Below are positions 23,255-35,640 of a stretch of 64,000 nt of DNA, in pieces. The stretch's first letter is position 1. Every line of letters starts with the position of its first letter. A program made the translations under genes and the position numbers. Below the pieces are notes generated by a model. It was not told the DNA's origin and did not search any database. It was given only the letters and a program-made list of their open reading frames with translations. The DNA is from Amyloporia xantha (lineage: Eukaryota > Basidiomycota > Agaricomycetes > Polyporales > Adustoporiaceae): assembly GCA_036971615.1 (NCBI GenBank), contig JAYKKR010000002.1, positions 682,001 through 746,000 on the forward strand, written 5' to 3'.

Positions 23255-23679
23255 TAAGATAGGCCCAAGTCATTCTCGACTACTATGGTCACGATGTGAC
23301 AATCACGTGCATGGCCCAGATAACTATTTGTCTCGTGCCTATTTACATGATAACGGGTAGTTATGCAGTAGTTATGGTGGTAAAAAGCTGATTTTGAGTC
23401 GCAACAAAGGGCTTATTCTCATATATGCAGCTTACATAGTAAGCAGCAAGGTCGGACAGCTCGCGATCCTATTGCGTTGGATGGAGGCCCTTATTCGCAA
23501 TTCGGTCACCATCAATCTTTAGGGAACACATTTTCACCCAGTCTGATGGTACCCGAATTTTATTTAATGTCCTTTGACTTCACATTTTGATTCTTTCGTA
23601 CTTTCTCTCTGCCAAACTGGTGTAAGCGTGACAGCCACAGGACACGTGAAGTAGTCGAGAATGACTTGGGCCTATCTTA
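23255..23679. repeat. Candidate MITE with 30-bp perfect terminal inverted repeats (425 bp)
   Basis: TAAGATAGGCCCAAGTCATT and the next ten bases (23255-23284) recur as an exact reverse complement at 23650-23679. Similarity stops sharply at both outer and inner edges. TA at each border fits a Tc1/mariner-like TA target duplication. No coding frame inside, so it would be non-autonomous. Confidence 0.65.
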
Positions 23680-24073
23680 CAAATTTCTCTTCTGCTAGAA
23701 GTGACCTGATCTTATAGTGGTAGTCTTTTTGTGATTGTCTACCCTGCATCCGTGTAAACAGTTGCGAGCATCAATTAGGCTGTCCCCATACGCCGAGGGT
23801 CTATTGAGGAGTAAATTTGGGTGCAGCAATACTGCCTTGGAAACATCCTGCACGTGCAGGATGTTTCTCGGCCGGGCACCGTGTGCACAGAAAGAGAGAA
23901 TGAAGTAGCGGTCGAATTTGTCAAAATTCAGGGGAACTCGTGTACATGAAGGATAGCAATTGACGGCATAATTCACCACTTTGGGGCCCTTTCACCAAAA
24001 TGATCATCTACATCCAATATCAAGATCGACTGCGGCGCGAACAAACATGGGAGATGCGCATTTGGGGAACATG

Positions 24074-26499
24074 TCAAGCCTGGCCGCCTTTATAAAGTTT
24101 GATCTTTAGCGGCAACTCGGGCTTGTCGCTGTCCTTCCCTACGGTCGGATAGAAAATCCCGGCTGCGTTCCATTCGATCGGTTTCCCACTCGGTTCGAAA
24201 ACAAAAGTCGAGAGCAGCACGGCTAATATGGCCTCTGGTGGCGTGATCCGGTTGTCAGCAGTCCGGAACGTTGAGTTCTCCGTGATGCACTTACTCATCT
24301 CCATCTCGGAGAACTTGAAACCGCTATTGTAGAGCAACAGTGTGTCAGGACTGTCGCAATAGTCAGCTTTGAGGCATAGTGGACATACATGCACGCTCTC
24401 TTCCCTCCCATGAAAGTCATTCTGCGTCCCAGATCGTTAGTAGGCACATTTTGTAGCTTAAGTGTAAGACGGCCAACTGCAACGTACAGGTTCGAAAATA
24501 CTCCTGGAAGCTGAGCGTTGGTCACCGCCTCAGGTAACGGAGAGAGCCAACGCTGGGGTTTCCACTCGAGAGAGTCATGACCCCAAAGAGCCGGGTCAAT
24601 ATTGGATGCCCACAGACCCAAGAGAACCTCCGTGCCTTGCGAAACAGGAATTTCACTGATCATCTTGCCATCGCGTCCCATGATGGGTTTGGATAGCGGA
24701 AGGACAGTGTCTTTGTTAGGCCTAGAGGTAATATGTTATGTTGCAATTGCCACAACACAAATGGTCAGACGTACACGCGCATCACCGTCGAACCAGCGGG
24801 GCAACTATTTGAGACGTTCAGCAGGAACACAATAACAGTAGTGTGGTGTGTGGTCAAATACAGCTCACAGTCGAAGCGTTTCGCGGCAAACGGCATTGAG
24901 TAGGGGCAAATGCATCAGTTCATCGTAGGGCAGGTAGCGTGCGGCACCAGTTTCTAGAATTTCTTCCCGTAGCTTGTCCTGGACATCTTTATGCTCCGCA
25001 AGGAGCTGTAGTATATGTACCAATGTGTTCGATGTCGTGTCCATCCCTGCGAAGATCAATGTCCTATGAAATAACCACATAAAGATGTTTTCTACAAAGT
25101 AACAACAACAGGTAACTTACGACATTTGACCGATCAATTCTTCTTCCGGCAATTTATCGTTCTCCGAGGCTGCACTGTTCGCTCTGACTGTGCAACTAGA
25201 TCAGTTTCTAGCTGAGCGCCATGTGAAGAAAAATTCTGACACAAGATGCTCATGATGTCTTTGCCTTCTCCTACGTGTTGGAGGACCGCGTCGTCTCCTT
25301 TCTGTATAGCAGCCTTGGTATCTTCAAATAATTCCACAGACTTCGCGCTCATGAGTTCTGCTATTGATTTGATTTTCTGCACTTGCGCGTTCGGGAACAT
25401 ATTGAGGATGAGTCGTCCAAGCCAAGCGGGACCATATCCATGGACGTAAGGCAACAGACGCTGCAGGAGATCGACGTTCATCATAGCTGGACTTTCAGTG
25501 ATCGGCATGGAGAGAATGTGAGTATTTGCACCGAATACGATTTTTCAAGGAAAACGAACAACAAAGACTTCAGGGCATCCCCAAAGGCATTCTTGGTGTT
25601 TGCTACTAGAGGATCAAAGGAATGTCCTAAGCCACCCTGCCCGATGATTTCAAGTGCGGCACGTCCGGTCCATTCGAGCATGTCGACTTCGACCTGACCA
25701 CCTTGTACTTGAGCCAATATCGCATCGCGCAGCTGTTTTGACCACGCATATTAATCACAGCCTCTATACGTCTTTATAAATCACGTACCTTGTATGTTAC
25801 GTTGTAGAAGATAGGGAGCATGTCACGCATATGATTGACGGAAAAGACTGGATTTAACATCTTGCGCTGCTTGCGGTGTTGTTCCCCTGTGGACGATGCA
25901 ATGTAATTATTAGTCCAGAGAACATTGGCGCGCGAGTGATTTAGCAGTCACCCAACGTCGAGAGCAGACCAAGCCCGAACACCAGCTTATTGACCCTAAC
26001 AATATTATCGATACTAATTGCTACAGGAGCGGCGCAGCTAGCACGCACAATATGAAGGTATCAGATTCCTCGAATATGTTTTCCTCCTTGAGTACGATGG
26101 TGTGCAGCGCCTTGGGATCCCTGACAAAGAGCACCGGACGCTTTCCGCACATGTACCTGTGTAAGTTTCATGTTGTATCAAAGCTAAGCTACGGAGCTTA
26201 CACCAAAGAGACCATGCAGCTTGACAATTGGGCCATAGTTCAAAGAGACTTCCTGTTGGAACGGCGTACCGTGACGATTGAAGAATTGCTCAAGATTGCC
26301 TACAGAAAGATCAGGCATGAATATAACCAGCATTAGAAGTGGTAAAGAGATGTCCATAGCTACCCTTCACGAAGGACACCGAAGGAGGACCCGGAAGATT
26401 GTCCAGTACGTGGTTCACAGTGCGTCGATAGGACTGTCGCCACATCAACCAAGCAGCACCTGCCAGGATAACATATATCAACAAAGTCCCAGAGTCCAT
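24074..26499 (-). CDS. Cytochrome P450 monooxygenase (first of two)
   Basis: A haem-thiolate oxygenase of the endoplasmic reticulum; substrate unknown. It starts MDSGTLLIYVILAGAAWLMW, an N-terminal membrane anchor, followed by the proline hinge LPGPPSVSFVKG. The I-helix oxygen motif is FAGMDTTS, the K-helix ExxR is in CRETLRL, and the PERF-like region is LEWKPQRWLSPLPEAV. The haem-binding loop is FMGGKRACIGFKFSEMEM. An intron splits the codon directly after the haem cysteine, at the same place as in the second P450 of the window. The tail ELPLKIKLYKGG is typical of fungal P450s. About ten introns; exons near 24870-25070, 25230-25500 and 25500-25715 are clearly in frame. The two P450s share wording throughout (AxMDTT, LEWKPxRWLSPLP), so they are family members. 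The CYP family number cannot be assigned here. Confidence 0.9.
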
Positions 26500-28234
26500 G
26501 TCGATCTCTGGCAATAGTGTCCAACGATGCAAGCGAGAGCAGAGCGGGGAGGATATCAACTCATCCAGACAGCAGGAGCTGCCCTATATAAGCTCCTCTG
26601 AGATAGAAGTTCTCGTGGATTGTATGAGTCCGCGGGCCGCAATTTCGTGCTTACCTTGACAGTCCAAGTACATAAACACCGCTAAAGAACTCTTCTACGG
26701 AGAAGTTACATCAGCGTGTTTATCCTGTAGTACTCGGTTCAACCCTTGGAGCTTACTATTGAAATGGACGAGTGTCTCGAGCATAAGTTTTGGCAACAGC
26801 TCTGCTGTGAAAATCAATGGCACGAACGTTATCCCCTGTCACCTTCCCGACAAAACACTTCACTGAGGCAGAGCATAAATATGCTACCAGATGCTTATCA
26901 TCGCATTGGCCATGTTATATTACGAGATGAACCACCTACTTCTGAAGGCGTAAGCAAGTAACACGACGAAACCCACAATTGAACGCTCACGGTAAGCGGA
27001 CATCAGATAAAAGAAACTGATGTTCGGCAACATGCAGCCCATTGGTAATTGGCTGTCCATACGAGTATGTCGCTGAAGTGATAACTATGTGAAGCAATTT
27101 TGGCGAAGAGCAGCCATTGGATGAAACCTACGGATTGTACTCTCACGATCGTGATGAGTGCTAGGTAAGGAGCGCTTCCTACTAGGAGGTGACGCCAAGC
27201 TGCTGAGTCGCCTTTATCTCCAGAATCAACTATCTCAAAGTCATATACGGTGTGCAGCTTAGGAGAACGCACAATATGGCCTCTGTGGCGTCCAAGGCAA
27301 TATATCCAAAGAGGAAACGTCCGCCATGGAAAAGTCAACATTAGAAATGGGGAAATAATAATAATGTACGATCTGAAGCGATCTTTCGAATGGCAGTCCC
27401 TTGTATGGCTATGTCTACACCGGAGGGATATCAAGACTGACAGCGAGGGTTGGGTGCTAAGGACAGCCCGTGAAGCTAAGATCGGCAAACCGATGTTAGA
27501 AACGAAGAGGTTCCCGTTGCCAATTCGTTGACTTGTCAGCGTCCTCCCAAATTACGTTATTCCTCACCTGCGCGATGACGCACTGTATAATTATTGCTTT
27601 AATTATGCGTTGCTGCCGGTGACCTACAGCATTGACACGTACCGGTATCAGCCTATCGCACCCATTCCCTCGGGACCGCTTCTCAGACGCTGGTCGCATG
27701 AGCTTCGCGGAAGGTCCACATTGTTGACTTGTTCGATAAGCAACTTGTCTTGGACTATGATTCAGTGAAGTTCAAGGCCGACTGAACTACGCTGGACCAC
27801 TATCAGTGTGATACATCATCAGTATCAGTCATTTGGGAGCTGATAGCTCGCGCATGGCTTGGAAATAACCATTCTCTGACATCTGGAATGGATCCAGCAT
27901 AGAATGTATTTTTCAAGGCGCATGTCGCAACCTGTCTTCTGATCCTTTCTTGCTGTTCTCTCTGGTTTTGTCGAGAAAGAGACATAGCAAAGAGTCACTG
28001 TCCCTGTCCATAGCGATAGAATAAGGATGGCGCCCATGATACTGGATGTTCATTAAGTTCCGGTTGACTTCGCCGCAGTCGTGAGGTTCGACCGTCGGCC
28101 GTTCCACGATAGAAATATGTAGCCCTAAATTTGCTATCGCCGCGATCAAGAACAGCAGGTGAAGAAGCGAGAGAACCAACCAGAAATACAGGATTGTATA
28201 ATCTACACAGCGGTATATGTGACACTTTGTTACA
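26500..28234. other. Intergenic region between P450 and gamma-tubulin
   Basis: About 1.7 kb. A minus-strand frame at 27003-27488 (161 codons) is hydrophobic but has no recognisable family. I see no repeats or RNA genes. Confidence 0.4.
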
Positions 28235-30136
28235 TCATGTAGCCTGCTCTGCTTCATTGGAACCCTGTGAAAATATGAGCCACTATCCAGGCTTCTACAC
28301 GAGGATGCCGCACGTACATATGTGATATAGTCTGGGCTTTCACATGCTTTATACTCTTTCAGCAGCTCTTCCGCGGTGGCACTTGAATGGCAAGTTGATT
28401 AGACCGAAGATCATCCCACACACGTTTGATATCACTTACCGTGCATCGTCAAATTCCTCCAGCCCATTTTCGAACATCTTCTCCTTCTTGTATTGTTCAA
28501 CAAAGGCATTACGTTTTCTCAATCGGTCGAACTGGTCGATCATACGTTTAAAGAGCTGCGGTTATCGCTTCTGGTGAGTATGACTCATGATGCATGAGGT
28601 AATCAGAACATACGGAAGCGATACTCGTGTGATTCGCAAGCATTAATCCGCTCACGCGGTGATTCGTCGCAATATACGGAGATTTACGAGTTAGCGCGAC
28701 CTGGATTGAGGCTGGACCCCACGGGATGAAGTTTGCGAGCTGGCGTTCGCGGATCCGTAGCAGAGATTGGTGGACCTATGTAGATGGCACGTTTGTGAGG
28801 ATCCTACGTTTACATGAAGGTGAAGAAGCGCACATCGGTGGGATCGACATCTCCTTGAATGATGTTCAGAATCGAGATATAGCAAGCAGTCTTACTGGGC
28901 GTTGTTGAGACCATGCGGTTCTTGGGCTGGAGCAGACGACGCATGACGTCGAGGACTGTAGTCCGTCGGATGGGCTTGGCCTAGCGATGTTGTAAGACTT
29001 ATTGAAATTTGTTCCTGCAATGGGCTGTGTACGACGTACCTTGTCAATCTGATCACTAGTAAATGGCGTGTATGAGGTCATGAGGAAGTGACACCGCGGT
29101 GTTGGAATGAGAGATGCTATGATGCCAACGAGATCATTGTTCATGTAGCCCGGATATCGCAATGTTTGGGTGCTTGCCGCCATGACTGTAGACACCTAGG
29201 CACACTCTCATCAACAAACGGATGAACTTGCGCCGGAAGAATCGCGCTTAATGGCCACCAATCCACCTACAAGCTGATTTGTCTGGTCAAATGTAGGTGT
29301 TTGCACATGTAGCCTATCCGCAGAAATTCGTGCCAGGGCGCCATTGTCGAGAACAACGACCGAATCAGCATGGTTTGTAAGCCGCTTGAGTGTAAGAAGA
29401 GCATTGTATGGCTGTACCACTACATCTCCCTCCTGCGCATTCGGAAATACAGAATATGTTTGAATGAGCTTCTTGGGAAACTTGTCATTCAGCCGTTCGA
29501 GTAGGAACGAGCCTAAGCCGGAACCAGTCCCGCCTGCTATTGAATGCATGAGCATAAAGCCCTGTATAATCCTCAGCATTCATAATACGGCATTGAAAAC
29601 GCAAACATACCTCCAGCGAATCACTTCCTTCGGCTTCTCGGTCTATCATCTCCATCACTTCTTCGTAAATACGTTCTCCAGCGGCATATCCTTGCGCCCA
29701 GTTGTTTCCAGCTCCGCCTCCGTCTTGAGACACAAATATGTTCTCTGGATTGTACAAGTTCGCGTATGAGGACGTCAAGATACCATTAATGACCTTCGCA
29801 CGCGCGTGCATATGAGACTCTTTAACGTTAAAAATATTACATTTGTGGCATGCAAACGTACTCGGGGCTCAAGATCAACCAAAATAGCGCGTGGAATGTA
29901 GTGCTCATCGTCGGCTTGGTAGAAAAACACGTCTTTACGATCGCCACCTTCGGTTGCCCATTCTTCTAGAATGCCTTCTTTGTTAATGCCGTGTTCAGCG
30001 CACAGCCGCTGCCAGTACACGGAACCCACTTGAAGCACATCCGGTCAGATATACATCCGGCACCCGCATGCATTCATAAAGCCGCACTTTGGTTGCCGCA
30101 TTGTCCCAGTTGCACCGTAACTATTTCTCGCGGCAT
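28235..30136 (-). CDS. TUB4: Gamma-tubulin
   Basis: Nucleates microtubules at the spindle pole body in the gamma-tubulin complex. The start [16 protein letters not shown] is spliced to [19 protein letters not shown]. Next come [39 protein letters not shown], the tubulin GTP-binding signature GGTGSGLGS, and [54 protein letters not shown] and [14 protein letters not shown] follow. [18 protein letters not shown] and the ending [16 protein letters not shown] identify gamma rather than alpha or beta. The last exon is short (stop TGA 28235-28237) and begins after an intron at about 28266-28320. Roughly ten introns in all. It is divergent from the nucleoporin gene; 475 bp lie between start codons. 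Confidence 0.95.
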
Positions 30137-30611
30137 TGCAGCATATGTGAGCCAGACAATGCTATTCGAGCTTTATTGTTTTAGGTCGCAATGAAGTGAC
30201 AGACAAGTTTGAGTTAACGGGCGGGTTTGAAGACAATTACCAGGCCGTCGTCGCGAAGTCTCGTAGCAGAACAAGGCAAGGTCTAGCATGAACACGACCA
30301 GGAGACGCGTTGACGCGGTCACGCGGAACGTGAGTGTGACTCTCTCATTGTGTATTTTAACCCAGGCATGTCACGTGTCACGTCTATCCTTGAATTTTCA
30401 ACATACTCGAGTGGCTGTGCACATTAGCTCGTTTTTCTAGGCTGAATATGCGCATCCTATGGTATCTGCAAACTTAACCATTCAAATTTATCAGCTAGGT
30501 CCTTCTGCTCCAAAACCATTGCGTCTTGACATCAGCCAGTGCTTGGGCCAGGCGAGAAGGGCTTAAAACACTGCAGGGGCCGCCCCTCTCTCTGTGCCTC
30601 ATACTCACCCC
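30137..30611. promoter_or_regulatory. Divergent promoter of gamma-tubulin and nucleoporin, with three ACGCG motifs
   Basis: ACGCGT at 30305-30310 is followed by ACGCG at 30313-30317 and 30321-30325, all in the same orientation and exactly 8 bp apart. ACGCG is the core of the fungal MCB element bound by MBF (Swi6-Mbp1). A cell-cycle role is inferred from the motif cluster only. Confidence 0.45.
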
Positions 30612-33600
30612 ATGGTTCTCCGTACGACCTCCAGCGGCGTCGCACGCCATGATCCTAGTCGACAAAGCTCTCCCAGGCCTCTTGCTCGTTCAGGGTCCTT
30701 TTTAGGCACCATAAAAAATCTGTTTGCAGCTCCATTGTCGTGGCTCTCGCATCAAGACGATTTTGAAGATACGCCGGGGAAGAGAAGGCGCAACCCTGAG
30801 GTTGCAGCTCGCGATGAGCGTGAGCACGCTGAAGGCGAGCCCAAGACGAAAAAGAAACGCGTTCGTAGTCCTACTCCCGAGCCACAACCTCAAGAGGAGG
30901 GGCGGGGACCACCGCCACCTCCAGCTGGTTATCTAGACGTGCCATCGAACCTGATCAATGCGCCTGCTTCAACGCGTCGCAGCCGTCACTCTACGCATGG
31001 TCGGTCAGCATCTCTCGCCTTGCAGCCTGCACGACATCAGGTACGCCATGACCGCCACTCTCACTCTCCTTTCACAAGTGCCTCCCATGCCGCACCCAAT
31101 GGCATGTCACGGACAATGTCCATGGATCCGCCGTCGTACTATGAACAGGCTACACGAGATGTAGCGTATCGCCCACAAGCGATCTCGCGCGATGTATCAA
31201 TGGAATCCGTGCACTCACCGTTGTCGCGCGGTGAGACAATGACGCCTACCCATAGTCACTTCAACCTACGATCCCGCACCTCCATGACGCCACAGCCGTC
31301 TGGCCAGACGTTCGGTCCTGAGCCTCATCGTAGGGAGCGCGATCTGTCAGAGCCACCCCCTCTGGCCGATCTAATCTCGAACCCCCAGTTTGTCAAACCT
31401 CCGCAGAAGACGAAGCCTATTGCATATGAGCCCACGATCACTCTCGGATCGTTGGCGGACTCGCAGGAGAGGGTCAGTCGTTGTTTACTCTTCAGCGTTC
31501 AGTTGTCTAACCTGCAACTACAGAGCCGTTCGCCACTCAGACAGCACAGCACACTACTTATCGGTCGGACAATATCCGAGGGTATCGGAGCTGGGGTTTT
31601 CCGTCCTCAGAATGCTGCAGAGAAGGCGCTTCATGATTTAGATGTGTACAAGACGCCACTCCTGCCCACGCGCCTACGTGGATCTGCCGCAATCCCAGAG
31701 ACATTCCAGCCGAAGAAGATACCGAAACCCGTGCTCATGAGCAAGAGTAAGGATCACAAGCCGCGGCTAGGAATGTCCGATAAGCATGGCAAAGAGGACG
31801 GATCGAGCGCTAAACCTTATGCGGGTCAGGGTGGAATGAAGAAATTACTTGCTAGGAGAAGGATGGAAGAGGAGGAGGAGAAGGAAACGGGTCGTGAGGC
31901 TGCCATTCAGGACGATAGCAATGAAGATGAGATGAGAGCAGAAGAGCCCCTAGAACGTAGCGCCCCTGGAGGCAAGCATGGCAAGGATGTTGAGACTGCA
32001 ACTTCTTCGCGACTAACGGTTCCGGATTTCTCTTCGATTGCGCCTTCTGGTCGAGACAAGTCTTTGCGTGTTGGTCGTACCAGGACGTCTAGAGTCCATC
32101 CAACTCCCATTGCTCGAGCTAAGAATAGGTTCTCCGCTTTATATGATGACGATGAGGCGGATGATCAGATGCAGACTGCGGAGGATAATGCACCGGAGTC
32201 TCCTCCTAAGAAGCCAGTGTCCATGTTCCAGCCGCCCCCAGGTTTCAGCTTTGCGAATGATGTAAGTCTTTTTCGAGCATTATGGGAAAATTTCTCAGTA
32301 TTTAATTATTTAGCAGACGTCACCTCTGAAGTTGGATTCGAGCACTTCAAAGGAACCCCCCATCTCTTCTCTTCCGTTCTCTTTGAGCAGTTCGGGCCCT
32401 TCTGTATCTACTGACAAAGGCAAGGATGGCCAGAAGCCTCCGGTGCCCACCTCGGATTCCGCTCAGACCACCCGCCAGTCGCCCGCTGTCATTCCGGCGG
32501 GTGTAGCAGGCCCAATACCTAATGCTTCTGCGCCTGCACCGTCAACTCCAGTCTTGCAGGTGCTACCTCAGATTGCCCTCACACCGCCAACTCCGGGCCC
32601 TCCTGTGTCATCTCCCAAACCAACGTCTACGGAGCGTACGGTACCAGATATATCTTCCGCCCCTGCGGCTGAGAGACCAGCGATACCAAACTTCTTCGCA
32701 GGCTCCTCTATCTTTTCAAAGCCTGGTGTGAATATTACACCTCCAGTACCGTCTGGGCCTCTCTTTTCAAAGCCATTGGTTTCTTCCCCTCCGAAGAGCA
32801 ACACTGATCTTGCACCAGCATTTGGTGATGTTGGAAGTACTGCACAGACTCCCCAGCCCCAAGCCGCCGAGAGTAAAGAAACCGCTGGAATTTCCACTGC
32901 TACTTCGTGGGGTGGTCCTTCCGGAGGCGGTGTTCCTACTTCTGCATTTGGTATCAATGCTCGAGCGGTGACGGGGGCTAGCACACCGGCGCTAGGTGGT
33001 ACACCAACCACGGAGTTGCTCTTCGGTAAGGCCGTACCTGCAGCCGCACCTACAACAGCTCCTTCATCGGGTGCCTCTGAGAAACCTGCAGACAAGCCTG
33101 CAAGTGGCTCGTTCGGGTTTCCCGCTCCTGCAAAGGCCGCCGAACCCTCTGCTCCGACTACTGCACTGCCGTTCAGCTTCGGTGTATCGGCTAAGGCCAC
33201 TGAGCCTAGTGCCTCTACCTCTTCGCCATTCGGCTACGGTACATCCACAAAGTCTGAGGGAGTGACTTCCTCTAAAGCCCCCTCCTTGTTATCTCCGGCT
33301 GCGAAGATCAATGAGCCATCGACTACTTCCCAACCGTTCACATTTGGCCCCCGTACGACGGAAGGTCGTAAAGAAGAGGTCCATAAAGAGGTCTCGACTC
33401 CTGCTGAACCCTTGAAACCGTCATTGTTTGGTACTACCCCGTCGTCCAGCTCCTTCGGAGGATCCAGTGGCGCTGTGGCAGCTGGGAATACTGAAGCTGC
33501 CAAGACACCATTTACTTTCGGCCAGCCTGCATCAGCAACGACTCCGCCTGCAACCACATCTTCCGTCCAAGCTCCGAAACCGGTCTTCGGCTCAGGTGGC

Positions 33601-34710
33601 TCTAGCGCCTTCTCATTTGGAACATCCGCTAGTAATGCATCAGCGGAGGCTCCTGCTCCTGCGAAGTCTCCATTCACGTTTGGTGCTTCCCCATCGACTC
33701 CACCTGTCACGTCGACGGAGAAGCCGGCTTTCTCATTCGGCGCACCTGCTACCAGTTCAGGCACAGGATCTACGCCATTTGGGGTACCGACTTCTGGTAG
33801 CAACGGGACCGACGTCTCGAGCAAGCCTTTCGGCTTCGGTATGGCGGCCAGTGCGTCAACGAGGCCCGTCACACCTCCGCGGAATGATCAAGAGGTCAAC
33901 ATGGATGAGAGTCCAACTCGCGGGTCTGGTATGGATATTAATGGTAGCGGCAACGGTCATGGCAAAGAACCATTGAAGGTCACTACCGGCTTTTCGTTCG
34001 GTGCTCCCAGCACCGCGTCTGCGACCACACCTTTCGGTCAGAGCGACCCGAGTCCATTCTCGTTCGGCGCGACTCCTGGTGTCAGCAGCCCATTCGGTGC
34101 AAAATCGGAGACGAAAGCGAATGCACAACCGGCAGGCACTGGCTTTGGTGGTTTCGGCCAGTCGACTTCATCTGGCTTCCCTTTCGGACAGAAGGCTCCA
34201 GAAGCTGCTCAAGCGCCTTCTTCTCCAAGTCCATTTGGCTCTTCTCCATCATTCGGACAGTCATCGGCGACACCCTCCACCACACCGACCTTCTCGTTCG
34301 GTGGAACCGCAGCTTCCGGAAATGCGTTTGGCCAACCTGCTGCGAACGCTTCTGCCCCTGCCAGTCCGTCCACGTTCGGCTCCTCAGCTCCATTTTCCTT
34401 CGGCACTACCCCCACTTCAGCCACCGCACCGTCGAATCCGTTCGCCTTCGGGAGTAGCCAGCCGGCATCGCCAGCTGCTGCTAATCCAGGACTGCCGTCC
34501 GCCCCTGGTAGCGCAGGTGGGCCGTTCACGTTCGGTGGCTCAAATTCGACGAATGCGCCGTCTCCTGCATCACCGTTTGGTGCCGCATCGGCTCTGCCAG
34601 GTGGTACACCACTGTTCACGATAGGTTCGGCGTCAGCCCCGTCAGCTGGCACAGGTCCGGGTAATAGACCGTTGAAGAAATTGCCGACCCGGAGGGGTGC
34701 AAAGCGTTGA
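30612..34710 (+). CDS. FG-repeat nucleoporin (Nup1/Nup60/Nup153-like)
   Basis: A component of the nuclear-basket side of the nuclear pore. The N-terminal block has a probable membrane-binding amphipathic helix (GSFLGTIKNLFAAPLSWL), followed by a basic stretch (KRRR, TKKKRVRS) that looks like a nuclear localisation signal. The middle is disordered with Arg/Ser/Pro-rich segments. The C-terminal half, from about 33090, carries many FG repeats, mostly FxFG (FSFG, FTFG, FAFG, FGFG) in Ser/Thr/Ala/Pro-rich spacers, which bind importins. The protein ends in a basic tail, RPLKKLPTRRGAKR. Two introns are inferred: 31473-31523 (51 nt, frame-neutral) and about 32263-32313. The ATG at 30612 (MVLRTTSSG) is the first in frame. 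Which yeast protein it matches is uncertain, because these Nups diverge quickly. Confidence 0.85.
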
Positions 34711-35002
34711 TGCCACGACCGATCCCTTATAGTTCATCCTTTTCTCCTTTGACTCTGCTTTTCTCAGTTTCTTGCCGCTTGAACGCCTGTCTGATATATC
34801 AACTGCCACCCGTGACCAGTTACCCACATCCACGTTATTTCATTTGTTTCTCGTCATCGCGCACCAAGATTGTTTACAGCTCACTAGTTACTTTGTCGGA
34901 TATCTCATCGCGCAGGCTGAAGGCCATTCATCCACATCATCAGCATCATCGGTCACCGTACTCATATATTATAGGGCTCAAGGCTCATTGCATTAACACC
35001 GT

Positions 35003-35023
35003 CGGTAGGTAGGTAGGTAGGTA
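35003..35023. repeat. GGTA tetranucleotide microsatellite
   Basis: About five tandem copies of GGTA. It lies in the 3' flank of the nucleoporin gene. Confidence 0.8.
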
Positions 35024-35185
35024 TCAGTACATCGTAGTTTGTTTGTAGGGCTCAAGGCCTATGCATTGCGTATTATTTTTGCACGCTCTGGTGTGTAGGG
35101 GTACTGGTTGAGCAATCAGAATCACTTTTATGTGTTGTGTTCATACACCCTAGTCAATGCCATACATTACACTGCTATACCTTTC

Positions 35186-35332
35186 CCTGGTTGGTAACCA
35201 GTGGGACGTCCACCACCAGATGCCCAGTGGTCAGTCAGTGGTCTTCTAGTGGTTAACAACGCCACTGGAATCCACTGGATCTGCTACTGGGGCGGAATTT
35301 TTCTACTGGGGGCGCCTGCTTCACGGCGCCTA
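35186..35332. repeat. Cluster of CCAGTGG/CCACTGG motifs, possible MITE fragment
   Basis: Within about 150 bp the 7-mer CCAGTGG, its reverse complement and close variants (TCAGTGG, CTAGTGG, CTACTGG) recur eight or nine times. The stretch ends in a GGCGCC...GGCGCC hairpin near 35310-35331. It has no coding potential. It could be a small transposon end or a protein-binding array; the sequence alone does not decide. Confidence 0.45.
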
Positions 35333-35534
35333 GTTTCTCAGTAGGCGGAGTATGCATTCCAGGATACATTTCGTCTACGGTACGGCTCACGCAGGCAATA
35401 CAACACACAGAGGATTGTTTATACTAGATAACCGTACATAGGATTTGCTCTTGCAAAGGGTACCCGACCAGAATAAATAAACTTTAAGCAATAATTTGTG
35501 TAACATCACTAGAACTCTCGAGCGAACACGTCCG

Positions 35535-35640
35535 TTGCGCTCGTTATAATGACGTGTGAGCAGAGGACAATGCAGACAGAGAAGAAGACAATCAGCGAAA
35601 AACAGTCCACCAGCGTCCGAAGCCGTCCTTGCAAGGCTTC
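35535..35640. repeat. Dispersed repeat, copy 1
   Basis: About 80-100 bp are similar, in the same orientation, to 39595-39700. Both contain the exact block gtgagcagaggacaatgcag, and further matching pieces (gagaag, aagtc/cagtc, accagc) follow with substitutions. The repeat has no visible coding role. Confidence 0.65.

Larger units (their letters stand above)
20961..24073. other. Gene-poor repeat-bearing interval between striatin and a P450
   Basis: About 3.1 kb with no supported gene. It contains three inverted-repeat structures listed separately: 21275-21591, 21768-22613 and 23255-23679. Open frames at 21746-21952 (plus) and 22399-22596 (minus) read the same peptide only because they lie in the two arms of one inverted repeat. 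An 11-bp stem (ctccgagacca / tggtctcggag) around 22952-23002 could form a hairpin. Confidence 0.55.

Noticed and set aside
27003..27488. 161-codon hydrophobic minus-strand frame
   Set aside because: It might be a membrane-protein relic, but I cannot recognise a family or find linked exons.
32568..34652. Long minus-strand frames antisense to the nucleoporin
   Set aside because: They mirror the Gly/Ala/Pro-rich FG-repeat coding strand and have no features of their own.
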